A stretch of DNA of 12,597 nucleotides from Smittium mucronatum (GCA_001953115.1 LSSL01007665.1:1-12597); one strand, 5' to 3'. Shown: positions 1-9,156, numbered from the stretch's first letter. The notes: generated by a model not told the origin, from the sequence alone. Numbers and translations: made by a program.

Positions 1-79
1 TTTTTACGTAATACTCAAATCTAGAAAATTAATTATTATAATAAAAGAATTTCCGAAGAAAAAGATGAAACTCTCATAA

Positions 80-740
80 TCAAATAGTAAATCGCAAAAA
101 ATCCTTTTATAGGAAAATTTTACAAAAAATACTACAATTTATCAATTAGGAAATAAAATATATTTTAAAAAATTAAATATACTTAATATTGCAGAAGTAC
201 ACATGAAAATTAAAGAGACTGAGGTTTAAAAAATAATAAGCATAATAGATGATTTCACAAAATCAAATTTCAGGACCCTAATAGATTTCCATTCAAACTT
301 TATAGAAATTTTATAGGGTGAATATCCTGTCAATTTTAAAATACTTTTAATAGTAAATAAGAACGTAAATTTTTTAATAACGGATTGATAATAGCCCTAA
401 TATTTAAAAAAGTTGAATATTTAAGCCTTAAAGAATATGGAAAAACCGCTCTCTCAAACTTAAATAAAAAGATATGAAATATAATTATTACTAATAGACT
501 TCAAAAAGCGATGAAAAATGATCGATAGTCGCTGTGATGCTATTTTCACATACCTGAAATTAGGTACTTTTTAAATCTGAAATATAAATATAAGGATATA
601 ATTCATCGCCGCTTTGTTTAATAAAAAGACTCTAAAAGTACTTCTGAAACAAACATTAAACGCTTTTTGCCAAAGACATATAAATATTTGTTTTTCTTAT
701 AAATAATCAATAATTTTTACTATTTTAAAAATAAACTTTG
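80..740 (+). pseudogene. Reverse transcriptase domain remnant (Ty3/gypsy type)
   Basis: Signatures appear in the expected order. NPFIGKI at about 100-120 resembles the finger segment before the DYRxLN box. YFKKLN at 161-178 corresponds to DYRxLN. IIDD at 242-253 corresponds to the PLPxIDD segment. LIDFHSNFIEI at 278-310 has the exact spacing of motif A (D-L-x-x-G-F-x-Q-I), with the Asp at 284-286 retained. GLIIALIF at 382-405 resembles motif B (FGLxNAPxxF), one residue short. CYFHIPEIRYFL at 538-573 matches the KCxF...FLG segment, with TGA before the Cys. PKTYK at 670-684, followed by FL, a TAA and IINNFY at 694-720, matches the connection segment PxTxKxLxxFLGxINxYR. No YxDD box is readable: the interval between motif B and the KCxF segment is some 15 residues short and is probably deleted. 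Many in-frame stops rule out function. Confidence 0.8.
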
Positions 741-903
741 ATAATGCAAATAATAATAATAAAATAAAAACTCTTTGGCATTTAACACAAAGAAATTCTA
801 ATCATTTTCTATTAGAAATGAAAATACTAGGCGTCAAAGCCGATAAATTTCTCTAAAATAAAAACAGATTAATCAAAACAAAAGAAATTATTCAATAAAA
901 AAC

Positions 904-935
904 AAGAAATTAGACAAGAAATTAGACAAGAAATT
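904..935 (+). repeat. 12-bp tandem repeat, 2.7 copies, in the pol frame
   Basis: The unit AAGAAATTAGAC occurs at 904-915 and 916-927, with a partial third copy at 928-935. In the frame used by the flanking reverse transcriptase and RNase H remnants it reads Lys-Lys-Leu-Asp twice, then Lys-Lys-Phe. The unit length preserves the frame. It lies in the expected linker between the connection segment and RNase H. It probably arose by slippage, either while the element was active or later. Confidence 0.9.
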
Positions 936-1038
936 TCGTTTCTTTTTATAGCAACCAAAGGAACATAAAATAAAGTGCAATAAAACCATAGGATCGTTTC
1001 GTTATCGCCAATCCAAATCTACTAAAAATATAAAAGTT

Positions 1039-1383
1039 TTAGAAATTATCAACTCATCACATATACTATTAGAAAATAGTAAAAGAAATACCAAAAAAAC
1101 GAATTAATATCTAGTTATGCTTGACCGAGAAAAAGAATATGCTATAGCTGATTGAATATATTTATTTTTGCACTTAAAATTTTTCGGATTTAGATAGTCA
1201 TTTATATCTAGGTTCAAAAACAAGATTGCTCATAAATCTAACCCTTATTCGTCCAATAAAAATTGAAAAAAAACTAATACAAGGGATTGCATCTCACTAC
1301 TACATTATAATCTAATGATAAGATATTTATATATCAGACTAAATAATAAATATAAGGGGATAATAACGGCAATTTCAAACATC
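1039..1383 (+). pseudogene. RNase H domain remnant (Ty3/gypsy type)
   Basis: One continuous frame (frame 1) carries the whole domain pattern. INSSHILLEN at 1,048-1,077 aligns with the (T)DASxxGIGAxLxQ strand, so the first metal-binding Asp now reads Asn (AAC, 1,051-1,053). EKEYAIAD at 1,129-1,152 matches the ExxYxIxDxE box and is followed by a TGA where Lys or Arg is expected. A Leu/Phe-rich helix and then SRFKNKIAHKS match the xFxxxTDHKxL strand. LLHYNLMIRYLYIRLNNK at 1,297-1,350 and the residues after it match the LxxYxxxIxYxxGxxNxxADxLSR end of the domain, with ITAISNI at 1,363-1,383 in place of the final ADxLSR box. This is the clearest domain in the window. RNase H degrades the RNA strand of the RNA/DNA hybrid; with stops and a lost Asp this copy is dead. 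Confidence 0.85.
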
Positions 1384-2596
1384 TTTTTAAGATATTTATT
1401 TTCTAATTCGAATTAAAGAAACAGAAGACGAACTGATAATTAATAAAACTCTCAACTCTCGCTCTCTATAATCAAGCGCAAAAAATAATGCAGATAAAAC
1501 CATACTGTAAAAAATGGAAATATACTTCATGCATATTAGACAAAAAATATCTTGATCAGACAGAAAATTTTAAATATCTTGTAATTTACCTCTCCCTATA
1601 GGAATTTTCAGTAAAAAAGAACCTAGAAAAATTTACAAATAAAATGTATATAAAATATTGGTTTTCAAAAAACAGAATAATTTTTTATAAAAGGTAAATC
1701 AATTTTGTTAAAATTTTTCGTAAAATCTATAATTTTATACTACACAAGTAGCACTAATCGGTATTTTTTTTTCGAAAAATGTAAAAAAAAATAAAAAAAA
1801 AATTACGTTGAGTAGTAATAGAAATCAATCGAAAACCGATAATATAGAGCTTGATATAAATAATATGTGTGTTGAAATTAATAAATATCGATTACTAAAT
1901 AAAAAAATTTATACAGTGGTATAATTATTATTTATAAAATAATGCCACAATAAAGAGAATCATAGATTCCTATTGAATTAATTCATTAAAAAAAAGAAGA
2001 GATACGCTTTATAAGATCTATTTTTTACTGAATAAAAGTAAACCAATCCAAAAAAACATTAAAAAAAATTCTCACCAATATGAAGTGGATCAAATAAAAT
2101 AGAATACTTTATTTTAAAACTAAATCCAAATGAAATTAACCATTACTAAAGTTAAAAAGTTGAAATTATCGATCTTAATAACACATTAAAAAATCAATTT
2201 GGTCATTTTTTAATAAAAATAATCTGAAATATTTAATATGAAAAGGAATAAACAGCCGTGGAAAATTCCTTGAAAAAACTAATCTTATATGGGAATACCA
2301 ATCAGATCCTATATTTAAAATGGATATCAGAAGAAAAATAATAAAATTTCTGTTAATCTACCAATTTAAGATAAAATTTTCAATTTAGTATACCTGGAAG
2401 AAGAAAAATAGCCAATGGGGTATTATTGGATGTTAGCTCAGCTTCAAATTGATTTAAAAGCAAATTAATAGAAAATAAAATAGAAAACAAACATTATGGC
2501 TGAACTTGAATGCGAAAAAATATATATAAAGACAAAAAAAAATTCAATATTTATCTGATGAAAATTTACTGGATTTATCTAGAGCCAAAAGTATCC
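1384..2596 (+). other. Unassigned decayed interval between RNase H and integrase
   Basis: About 1.2 kb separates the end of the RNase H pattern from the integrase zinc-binding pattern. This is longer than the linker usual in Ty3/gypsy pol, which is of the order of 100 to 200 codons. I recognise no domain here. A short frame near 2,265-2,330 reads LIWEYQSDPIFK, which resembles the Q-x-x-D segment that often precedes the integrase zinc finger, but it is too weak to call. The rest is A+T-rich with long A-runs (for example around 1,760-1,800). Part of it may be a later insertion into the element. Confidence 0.4.
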
Positions 2597-2998
2597 AACC
2601 ATATATGGCATCTATTTCACAACCCTGGTATAAAAGGCCAACAACCAATAATCCGGGAAAAAGTTATATTTAGCTAAAAAATGAATTTTAATCATGTAAA
2701 GAACGCATGGAAACGGTTACACATATTTAATTTTGATTTAGGCTATTGAATTATTTCCGGAAAAATTTAGAAAATTTATCAATCGAAATTCAATTTAAAA
2801 TGTGATATCTAATAAATTTACAAATGAGGTAATGATTAATTTTTTAGAGCCAACGGAATTTTTTTTTACAAAGACGGTCATGTTGTATGGTTTATTTATA
2901 CGAAATATAAACATATAAAGAGAATAATAATCATATTTGAAACAAAAATGTCCGGAGCAGGTCTCTTGAACAGATGGTATTGCGACCTGAAATAGAAA
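2597..2998 (+). pseudogene. Integrase remnant: zinc-binding domain and start of catalytic core
   Basis: Frame 2 reads NHIWHLFHNPGIKGQ at 2,597-2,641, which fits the H-x(3-4)-H-x-G-x-x-K-T pattern of the retroelement HHCC finger. VKNAWKR at 2,696-2,716 sits where VxxCxxC is expected, so both Cys ligands are lost (Ala and Arg). GY, a TGA and IISGKI follow, as in the segment after the finger. The catalytic core begins in frame 3 with INFLEPTE at 2,835-2,858, matching the strand that carries the first catalytic Asp (consensus IDFxGP), now Asn. A poly-T run at about 2,859-2,867 shifts the frame back to frame 2, which reads KDGHVVWFIYTKYKHIK at 2,870-2,920, matching the next strand and the TRY/TKY segment. 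After about 2,950 the pattern fades. Integrase would join element cDNA to host DNA; this copy is inactive. Confidence 0.7.
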
Positions 2999-3000
2999 AA

Positions 3001-4534
3001 TTAAAATTAGTTTCAAAATAACAAGAAAATGGATTCTTTTTAGCCATATTAATTTAATGATTATCAATAAAACCAGGTCGAAATTTATAATTTAGCGATA
3101 ATTAATATCTCCAAATTTATCCCTCTCTCCCCTTTACCTCCTCATGCCTATACTTTTATCTATACCTCTAATTTTTGTTTTATAAAACTTAATAAAGCCT
3201 CACCGTAAAAAAATCACCTAAAAAAATTAAATTCAAAAATTAAGCACCCCTCTCCCTCCTTTATATTTAATTTTAGTAATTAAATTTATTAGATTTTCAT
3301 TTTAATTTATCAAAAAAATTAGTTTAATTTTTACTCATTAGTTTATTCACAAAATGGAAAATAATAAATAATTTTATTAATCATAAGAATTATTGCTAGT
3401 TATACGCCTAATCAATTTTTCTAAAAAAATCTGGGACTCCCTGCTGCTTTTCTCTTACTAAAAAAAAATATATCGACTAAATATGAGTCATTTTTTTCAT
3501 TAATAAAACAATAAAAAAATTCAAATGAAATTATAAAATCTTTACTGGTATAAATAGAGATCTAGGATGATATACGCAGATATATTTTCAAAAATATATG
3601 CTAATTTTTCAAAAATTTCAAAAAAATTTGAATTACTTAATCAAGATATTTAGTGCAATTATGATTTATCTAACTTTTTTTACGATTCAAAAAAATACGC
3701 ATACACTTAGATTTGAAAATCCAAAAGTCCATTTTTTTAACATATATATAAATGAAATTAAATTATAAATAAAATTTCCGAAATTTCGATCTTAATATTC
3801 TTCAATCGTTTTTTTCGAGATATAGAGAAATTTTAATACATCTGAAAAACGTATCTTAGTGAAATCATTTTTAATAATTCAATTTAATCTCACGATAAAA
3901 TTTTTTATTGAGGCTTAAAACCCCCATTTTTACTCTTTAAAAATTTATATTATTTTTTTAGGTTATTTTTTTTTAATTTATCCATAAAATATGAAAAAAA
4001 ATCAAAAAAATTGCGCTCATCAATAATTTTACTGAGAGATAAAATTTTTCATTGGAAATTATTTTTTTCTTATATATATAATTTTGAATTTAATCAGTGA
4101 ACGTGCAAGAATCTTTATTGAAATAAACCCTTCAATTTTTTTGAAACATGAAACTGGAAATTACTATACGCATTTTTTATACGAGATACCAAATCCTCTA
4201 TTAAATTTTATTTTCCAAGATTTAAATCCATTTTAATCATCTCTTATTTCAAATTTTACAAAAAAAGCTATTTATTTTGAATTTTAGTGGCCTAAAGCCA
4301 ATTTGGATACTGTTAAAAATTTCCTATTATAAATAGGTCACCTCTTTAAAAATAGCAGAATAATGATGTTTTGGTTTTATTAATTTCCGAATATTAGTGT
4401 AAAACAGAAGCCATAAAAAGAAAATTAAGCCTCTTTTTAGAATTATAAATACATCTTATGTGATTTTGATTAGATCAATATCCAGAAACGTAATTCTCGT
4501 TTGTATCGCAGGTGATATGCATAAATTTAAAATT
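3001..4534. other. Non-coding A+T-rich stretch with C/T-rich tracts
   Basis: No coding pattern, tRNA or rRNA signature is visible on either strand. Noteworthy contents are two pyrimidine-rich tracts near 3,121 and 3,245, a segment at 3,428-3,460 (CTGGGACTCCCTGCTGCTT) that stands out by its G+C, and two similar short segments, GATAAAATTTTTTATTG near 3,896 and GATAAAATTTTTCATTG near 4,039. The 3' LTR of the upstream element might be expected at the start of this stretch, but I could not define its ends. Confidence 0.5.
3121..3261 (+). repeat. Pair of pyrimidine-rich tracts
   Basis: CCCTCTCTCCCCTTTACCTC starts at 3,121 and CACCCCTCTCCCTCCTTTAT starts at 3,245. Both are nearly pure C/T on the + strand and share the CCCTCTCxC...CCTTTA pattern, so they may be a diverged direct repeat about 125 bp apart. 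They are striking in DNA otherwise so poor in C. On the - strand they are polypurine tracts, like those that prime plus-strand synthesis in LTR elements, but their orientation is opposite to that of the pol remnant next door, so a role for that element is not supported. Confidence 0.6.
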
Positions 4535-4720
4535 TCTCAAAAAAATCAGAGCCTTTATTATTTTTAGTTCTTCGCTTTTTTTAAATATATTTCCCTGAAA
4601 TAGAACAAAATTTTCAGAAATTTGAAACTTTTTGCAAAAATATCACTTTCAAAATTATTGAAAAATTAGTCAAAACAAATTTACACAATTCAATAATCTG
4701 CAAATAGAAGAACACATACA
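4535..4720 (+). repeat. Possible diverged third copy of the 8.5-kb repeat arm
   Basis: By eye, the order of short matches follows the left inverted-repeat arm near 8,520-8,695. CAAAAAAATCAGAGCCTTTATTA compares with the CAAAAAAAAATCTCGGACCTACTTTTA segment. TTGAAACTTTTTGCAAAAATATCACTTTCAAAATT compares with 8,599-8,634. AAAATTAGTCAAA then matches, exactly over 13 bases, the reverse complement of the right arm near 10,042. Identity is low and the sequence is A+T-rich, so chance similarity is not excluded. Confidence 0.35.
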
Positions 4721-7034
4721 TATAAGTAAAAATAATTGTAATATTATTTAGTCAGAAAAAAATTAAGTTGATTACCGAGCTGTAAATAGTTTTATTTATT
4801 TTTGAGTTTCTAAAACAACTATTTAGTTAAAACAAGATCAATATTACTTAATTTTACAATAGTCAAGCTTTTCTATATATTATTTAAATCTGAAAAAATA
4901 AAGCACTAATATAACCTTTATTATTTTTTAATTTTTTGAAAAAATATGCTTTTTAGATGTATTTATCACCGATGCCGAATGTTTTTTCAGTCTTAAATAT
5001 TGATAATTGTGATTTTTGTATTCAATTAAATAGAAAAAAATATAATAAAGTTCCAAGCTTATTTTACGCCTATAAATTATTTAAATATTCTTATGTGATG
5101 AACTTAATAAAAGGGTAGTTTTACCTATTTTTTAGAAAAAAATTTGAATTTACGCATGTCAAATATTTACCTTATTACCACCATAAAAATCCAACAACTA
5201 TAAGTTTTAAAGATACATATACAAAGAAAGAAAGAAATTATATAAATTAAGATTGATGAAATTTATTCTAGTTGTAATTCTATTTATTATTATCTGTTTA
5301 TACTGAATGAATATAAAGTTAAATTAAACATATTTAATATGGTTAAATCAAATTTCAGACAAAATTACAGAAAATACACATATTTTTGAGCACATCAGCT
5401 ATAACTCATTTTTACTTTCCAATTTAATTCAAATATTACTTTAAAAATCCTCAAATATTAAATAATTTAAATAATTGGTTATATTTTGCGAATTATCTTT
5501 ATATTTGATCAATTTCAAAAATGTAATCAATCTTATTTTTCAAAAATATTCATATTCATTCGCTAAAAAAACTTAATATATAAAATGATTTCTGGCTCAT
5601 TCTCTTTATGTGTTGATGAAAAATAATTATAATATATATATTGGAAATTGGCTAGAAAAGACCATCATATTTCTAAAAAATCATCATATTCCTTCTGTTT
5701 TATATTTAAAGGATTTAAAAATTCTTTTTTTCGAATTCGAAATTTATGAGGTAGAATTTCTACTATGCTAATTTTTATTTATTCAATATCCAAGAATATC
5801 ATTAAAACAAATGAATTAATTTTGTAATACTAAAATTAAGAACGATATAATCATAGGTATTCATCACTGAACTATTATATTTCCATATCAACTTTTTAAC
5901 ATTCTTCAAAAAACAAGGAATTTATCTGCTCATAGCTATTAAAGGGTGTTTAGAAAAATTATATCGGATTTAAGATGACTTAAATATATTTATTTACTAT
6001 ATAATTAGATTAAAATTAAGGTATTTCTGCTAAATTGATTAATCGATTAGACATGAATATTCTATATAATAAAAATAATCAAAGCTAATCTTCAAAATAT
6101 CATTTAGGTATTTAAATATTAAAAAATCTAATGTATCAATAATTCACTATCAGTAAATAGCCAATTATTTCATCTAAACTGTGTTTAATATAATTTCTAG
6201 GTTATAAATGTTTTATAGGCACAAAAAAATTTATCTGCAATATAAATTATTATAAAATAAACATTGAACTTAATTTATACATTAAAAATAGGTATTAATA
6301 ACTCCGAAGACTGAAAAAATAATTCTCTTCTTATTCTCTTTTTTTATGAATAATCGTATCCGAATCGGCTATTCAATAATTCCTTTTTTTTTCTAAATAT
6401 GTATAAATATGTATAAATTTACTCATCTATAAAAAATCGACGCTTAAACATAATAGATCTTCGAAGCTTAGCGTATGATTTTTCTCTGTTAAAATAGATG
6501 CTTTTTCAAAGGATTCACATGTTTTATTGAGGCATCTTTAGCTAAAAGAATTTATTCTAATAATAAGTTATGTATCAATTCTTTTATTATCTGTAATTAA
6601 GAATTTGATTTAAACATATTTTTCCTCGATTAAATAAATATTAATGTCCATTAATCCAGAAATATCACTGGATTTTTATACCGTTTTATAGAGTTTAGTG
6701 TTTATCTTTCTTCAGATATTCAACTTTCTTCACAGATTTTATGAATATTTATTTTATTCTTATTGAATTTTAGACAAATCGATTTTTTGGCGGGTCAATT
6801 TAAACCTCTTAAAAAAATTATTAGTACTTGGTGAAAAAATTCCGACTTCTTCTTACAAATTTCAGTTTGTTTCAAAATAATCATAATTTAGAAAATCCAT
6901 TTGATATTATTTTCCTTCAAATTATTGGTACTTTTTCATAAAAAGAATCAGATAAAGCTCAAAAAACTTTCTATTTTTTATGTTTGTATTTTAAAAAGAT
7001 TTAATTTTATTATATCTCAGAATTGAGATCTTCA
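4721..7034. other. Non-coding A+T-rich stretch
   Basis: I see no gene here. Both strands are dense with stops and no recognisable domain emerges on read-through. Small features are an (AAAG)3 run near 5,224, a 10-bp tandem duplication (ATATGTATAA-like) at 6,397-6,418, and AAAATTAAGAACGATATAATCATAGG near 5,830, which resembles part of the core of the inverted repeat at 8,701. The - strand between 5,870 and 5,990 has one moderately long open run with no recognisable motif. Confidence 0.5.
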
Positions 7035-7181
7035 TATTGAAACTTTATTTAAAATATCTCTTCTCTTATGATCCCATAAGTTTACTCTTATACTCTGCGA
7101 AATGAAATTTCCCATTGCACTTGTTATACTGGACGCAGAGTCTGATACTAAATTTTCAATTATTATTTTTTCACAATTTTT
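7035..7181 (-). pseudogene. 49-codon open run of unknown origin, possibly a protease-type remnant
   Basis: The - strand is open for 49 codons between TAA (7,184-7,182) and TGA (7,034-7,032). The only Met is at residue 23. The segment is less A+T-rich than its surroundings and its peptide is not dominated by Lys, Asn and Ile. Residues 14-18 read DSASS and residues 38-46 read HKRRDILNK. In retroelement aspartic proteases a DSG/DTG(A/S) loop is followed by a (G)RDxL segment, and that order is seen here, but the Gly of the active loop is missing and the spacing (about 25 residues) is much shorter than usual. No reverse transcriptase pattern could be confirmed downstream on the - strand. I treat it as a possible fragment of a decayed mobile element and do not assign a function. 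Confidence 0.2.
7092..7141. repeat. Inverted repeat ACTCTGCG / CGCAGAGT
   Basis: ACTCTGCG at 7,092-7,099 and its perfect complement CGCAGAGT at 7,134-7,141 are separated by 34 bases. The stem is unusually G+C-rich for this window. It lies inside the 49-codon open run of the - strand, so it could be a chance product of that sequence or a real hairpin. Confidence 0.5.
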
Positions 7182-7736
7182 TTAAAAAGATAGTTCATTT
7201 TTTATAAGGTAAGCGTAAATTACTTTTCGATTTCATAATTTATTAATACCAGAGAAAACGGGAAAAAATTTCTATAATTATCACTAATTATTAAAATAAG
7301 TACTGTATGACACATGTGTTTAAACCTGTAAGCGTAATCTAAGTGATATTATCAGCTCCTTTAAATCTTTCTTTGAAATATTTTGCTCTAATTGATACTT
7401 TTATACGACCTTTAACAATTAACTCAATCATTATTAAATCCCGGCAGAAATTAGAGTAAATTTTTATTTTTTTAAACATTTCGTTTAGTTCAAAAAAGCT
7501 AGTTCCCACTAAATCTATGTATCAAGTTTAAATATAAGATTTACGAGAATTTTTTCTATATAAGCCTAATTTCTCTTACTGTAAGCTATTTTTCATTTCA
7601 AATAGTTTTTTAATGCCATTATAAAGTTTTTAAATATCTTTGGTAGTTAATATTGGCGTGTATTTATTTGAGGTTTACTTCTATATTAATTCTAAATAGC
7701 GGTACCCCAATTTTTTCATTTTAGCTCCACTTTCAT

Positions 7737-7756
7737 ATTATTATTATTATTATTAT
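7737..7756. repeat. (ATT)n microsatellite
   Basis: The trinucleotide ATT is repeated about seven times without interruption. Confidence 0.95.
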
Positions 7757-7821
7757 GCATCTGTTTTTTTGAGAGACACGCTTTTGTCTGAATCAAAGGT
7801 TTCTAAAGTTCAATTAATAAT

Positions 7822-7870
7822 TCTGATAAATTTTTTGTTAATAAATTTTTTGGTAATAAATTTTATCAGA
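7822..7870. repeat. Tandem ATAAATTTTTTG(G)TA repeats inside a 9-bp inverted repeat
   Basis: About three imperfect copies of a 15-bp unit (GATAAATTTTTTGTTA, ATAAATTTTTTGGTA, ATAAATTTTA) are bounded by TCTGATAAA at 7,822-7,830 and TTTATCAGA at 7,862-7,870, which are perfectly complementary. The run can fold as a hairpin or expand by slippage. Confidence 0.7.
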
Positions 7871-8044
7871 TTATTTATAAATATAGTTGATATCAATAAT
7901 TATTAAAAATTGAGTAAAAAACTAGATAGTTGAGTGGAAATTTATAAAAAAGTTTGATGCTTTAAAGTTTTTATATAAAATATAAATTAAATTAAAAAAT
8001 TACACTTTATTTTCTATGGTTATTTTGAATTTAATTTTTAAAAG

Positions 8045-8046
<2 letters not shown>

Positions 8047-8074
<28 letters not shown>
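8047..8074. repeat. (AT)14 microsatellite
   Basis: An uninterrupted dinucleotide AT run of about 14 units. Confidence 0.95.
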
Positions 8075-8078
<4 letters not shown>

Positions 8079-8234
8079 CGACTGATACATATTACTCTTT
8101 TTTTAAGGATTAAAAATGAATTCTCTGATGAATATTACTGTTAAAAATGAAATGTGATAATTTTTTCCAGGATTTGCGGATTTTTCCACATTACATTTAT
8201 TATTCATCAATTGACCTTATTATTTTTTCTTCTT

Positions 8235-8261
8235 TTATTATCATTTAAAAAATGATAATAA
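8235..8261. repeat. Perfect 12-bp hairpin
   Basis: TTATTATCATTT (8,235-8,246) and AAATGATAATAA (8,250-8,261) are perfect complements with a 3-nt AAA loop. A T-run precedes the stem. I see no adjacent gene that it could terminate. Confidence 0.75.
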
Positions 8262-8551
8262 GTGAAAAACGACGCAAAAACTCTTTAATATTCTCAAAAT
8301 ACTATTTTTTTTTATTAAATGTTAAATTTATAATTTTCCAAATTCAGTATTGTAAAAATACCTAAAAAAGTAAATTTATCGTATCTTACAACATAAATTT
8401 CTATTTACGCACATTTTTTAAAAAACAGAAAATTTGGTTAATTAAAAACTGGTTATACTACCACGATCAGATTTATGATATTTTTCATTTTAATCAATTC
8501 CCATTACAATCTTAGTTAGTTCAAAAAAAAATCTCGGACCTACTTTTATTT

Positions 8552-8846
8552 TAGCTATCCTAAAATCTTTTAGGGATAATTGAAAAAATAGTCAATATTT
8601 TGAAAGTGTTTACGAAATAACCAATTTTTCAAAATTTTATATAACTATTCAAAATAAATTAAGCTGATGTAGGATTTAGTGAATAATAAAAAACAGAGCT
8701 TTGATTGATAAAATTAAGAATGATCTTAGGATAAAAATACGCGTTTCGATTTTAACTTTGTCATTAATTGGACCAAGCCAAATATGAGATAAATAGTCGC
8801 TTTTTTTCATAATTTTTTTTTGAATTTTTGATAAAAAATGTTTGAA
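8552..8846 (+). repeat. Left arm of a large inverted repeat
   Basis: This arm pairs with 9,847-10,110 in reverse orientation. The best part, 8,701-8,742, is a perfect 42-bp match to the complement of 9,949-9,990. Similarity continues on both sides. Outward, GTAGGATTTAGTGAATAAT compares with GTAGGATTTAACGAATAAT on the complement of the right arm. Inward, the match runs through TTGGACCA, TGAGATAAATAGTC, TTTTTTTGAATTTTTGATA and AAAAAAT. The left arm has about 30 extra bases near 8,594-8,625. I found no protein signature in the arm. The pair may be two inverted copies of one dispersed repeat or the ends of a foldback-type element. Confidence 0.9.
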
Positions 8847-8991
8847 GTCTGTTTGCTATTTAAAAAATATAGACATATTTCTAGAATATACGCTTGATTT
8901 GGATAAAAATCAAAAAAAAGTCATTCATAAATAGAGCTTATGGCTTTAATTAGAAAATAGAATGATTTTTTCTCTTTTTATAAGTTTTTAA

Positions 8992-9108
8992 ATGGCTCAG
9001 GAGCAGATAAAAAATTTACCTGAATTGCTGAATTTCAATAATATTTACATACAGAATGTATCTAAGTTCAATCTCATGCTACCACACCATCCATTTTTAT
9101 ATATTTAA
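8992..9108 (+). CDS. Short 38-codon open frame in the inverted-repeat spacer, unknown
   Basis: An ATG at 8,992 opens 38 codons ending at TAA 9,106-9,108. An in-frame TAA lies directly before the ATG, so the frame cannot extend upstream. The peptide begins MAQEQIKNLPEL and contains LMLPHHPF near its end. Gln, Glu, Pro and His are more frequent than random translation of this window would give, and the DNA is locally richer in G+C. It has no recognisable domain, signal peptide or membrane segment. It sits between the two inverted-repeat arms and is followed by a hairpin at 9,121-9,156. It may be a small gene of the repeat element, an exon or protein fragment, or chance. Nothing beyond the open frame itself supports translation. 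Confidence 0.15.
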   Translation: MAQEQIKNLPELLNFNNIYIQNVSKFNLMLPHHPFLYI

Positions 9109-9120
9109 TCAACTAAAACT

Positions 9121-9156
9121 TGATTTTATTAATTTATAATATTTAAATAAAATCAC
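9121..9156. repeat. Inverted repeat TGATTTTATT / AATAAAATCA
   Basis: A perfect 10-bp stem (9,121-9,130 and 9,147-9,156) with a 16-nt loop lies 12 bases after the stop of the 38-codon open frame. The right half contains AATAAA, the general eukaryotic polyadenylation hexamer, but that hexamer is expected often by chance in DNA this A+T-rich. Confidence 0.55.

Larger units (their letters stand above)
1..3000 (+). mobile_element. Decayed Ty3/gypsy-type retrotransposon, 3' part of pol
   Basis: Conceptual translation of the + strand through stops gives reverse transcriptase, RNase H and integrase signatures in this order, which is the Ty3/gypsy order (Ty1/copia has integrase before reverse transcriptase). 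The reading frame is mostly frame 1 from about 382 to 1,383 and frame 2 from about 2,597 to 2,998, with frame 2 also used for 161-310, so several indels have accumulated. TAA, TAG and TGA all interrupt the frame, so a reassigned genetic code does not explain them. The element continues beyond the left edge, where the 5' pol, gag and left LTR would be. I could not delimit a right LTR. An active copy would replicate through an RNA intermediate and integrate cDNA; this copy cannot encode any of these enzymes. The 90-codon open frame on the opposite strand at 2,795-3,067 is an antisense shadow with a TTG start. Confidence 0.85.

Noticed and set aside
263..460. Aspartic protease reading of LIDFHSNFIEI and the residues after it
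   Set aside because: LID followed by Ser and Phe-Ile first suggested a DTG(S) loop, but the spacing fits reverse transcriptase motif A better, and DYRxLN-like and IDD segments precede it in the same frame.
1..3000. Alternative genetic code (stop codon reassignment)
   Set aside because: TAA, TAG and TGA all interrupt the pol remnant, at positions where different residues are expected, and frameshifts and lost catalytic residues are also present.
2795..3067. 90-codon open frame on the - strand
   Set aside because: It starts at TTG, lies antisense to the integrase remnant, has a Leu/Ile/Phe-rich composition expected of A+T-rich reverse translation, and has no recognisable domain.
8047..8074. 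(AT)14 run as a replication origin or promoter
   Set aside because: It is an ordinary microsatellite in A+T-rich DNA, with no accompanying iterons or gene.
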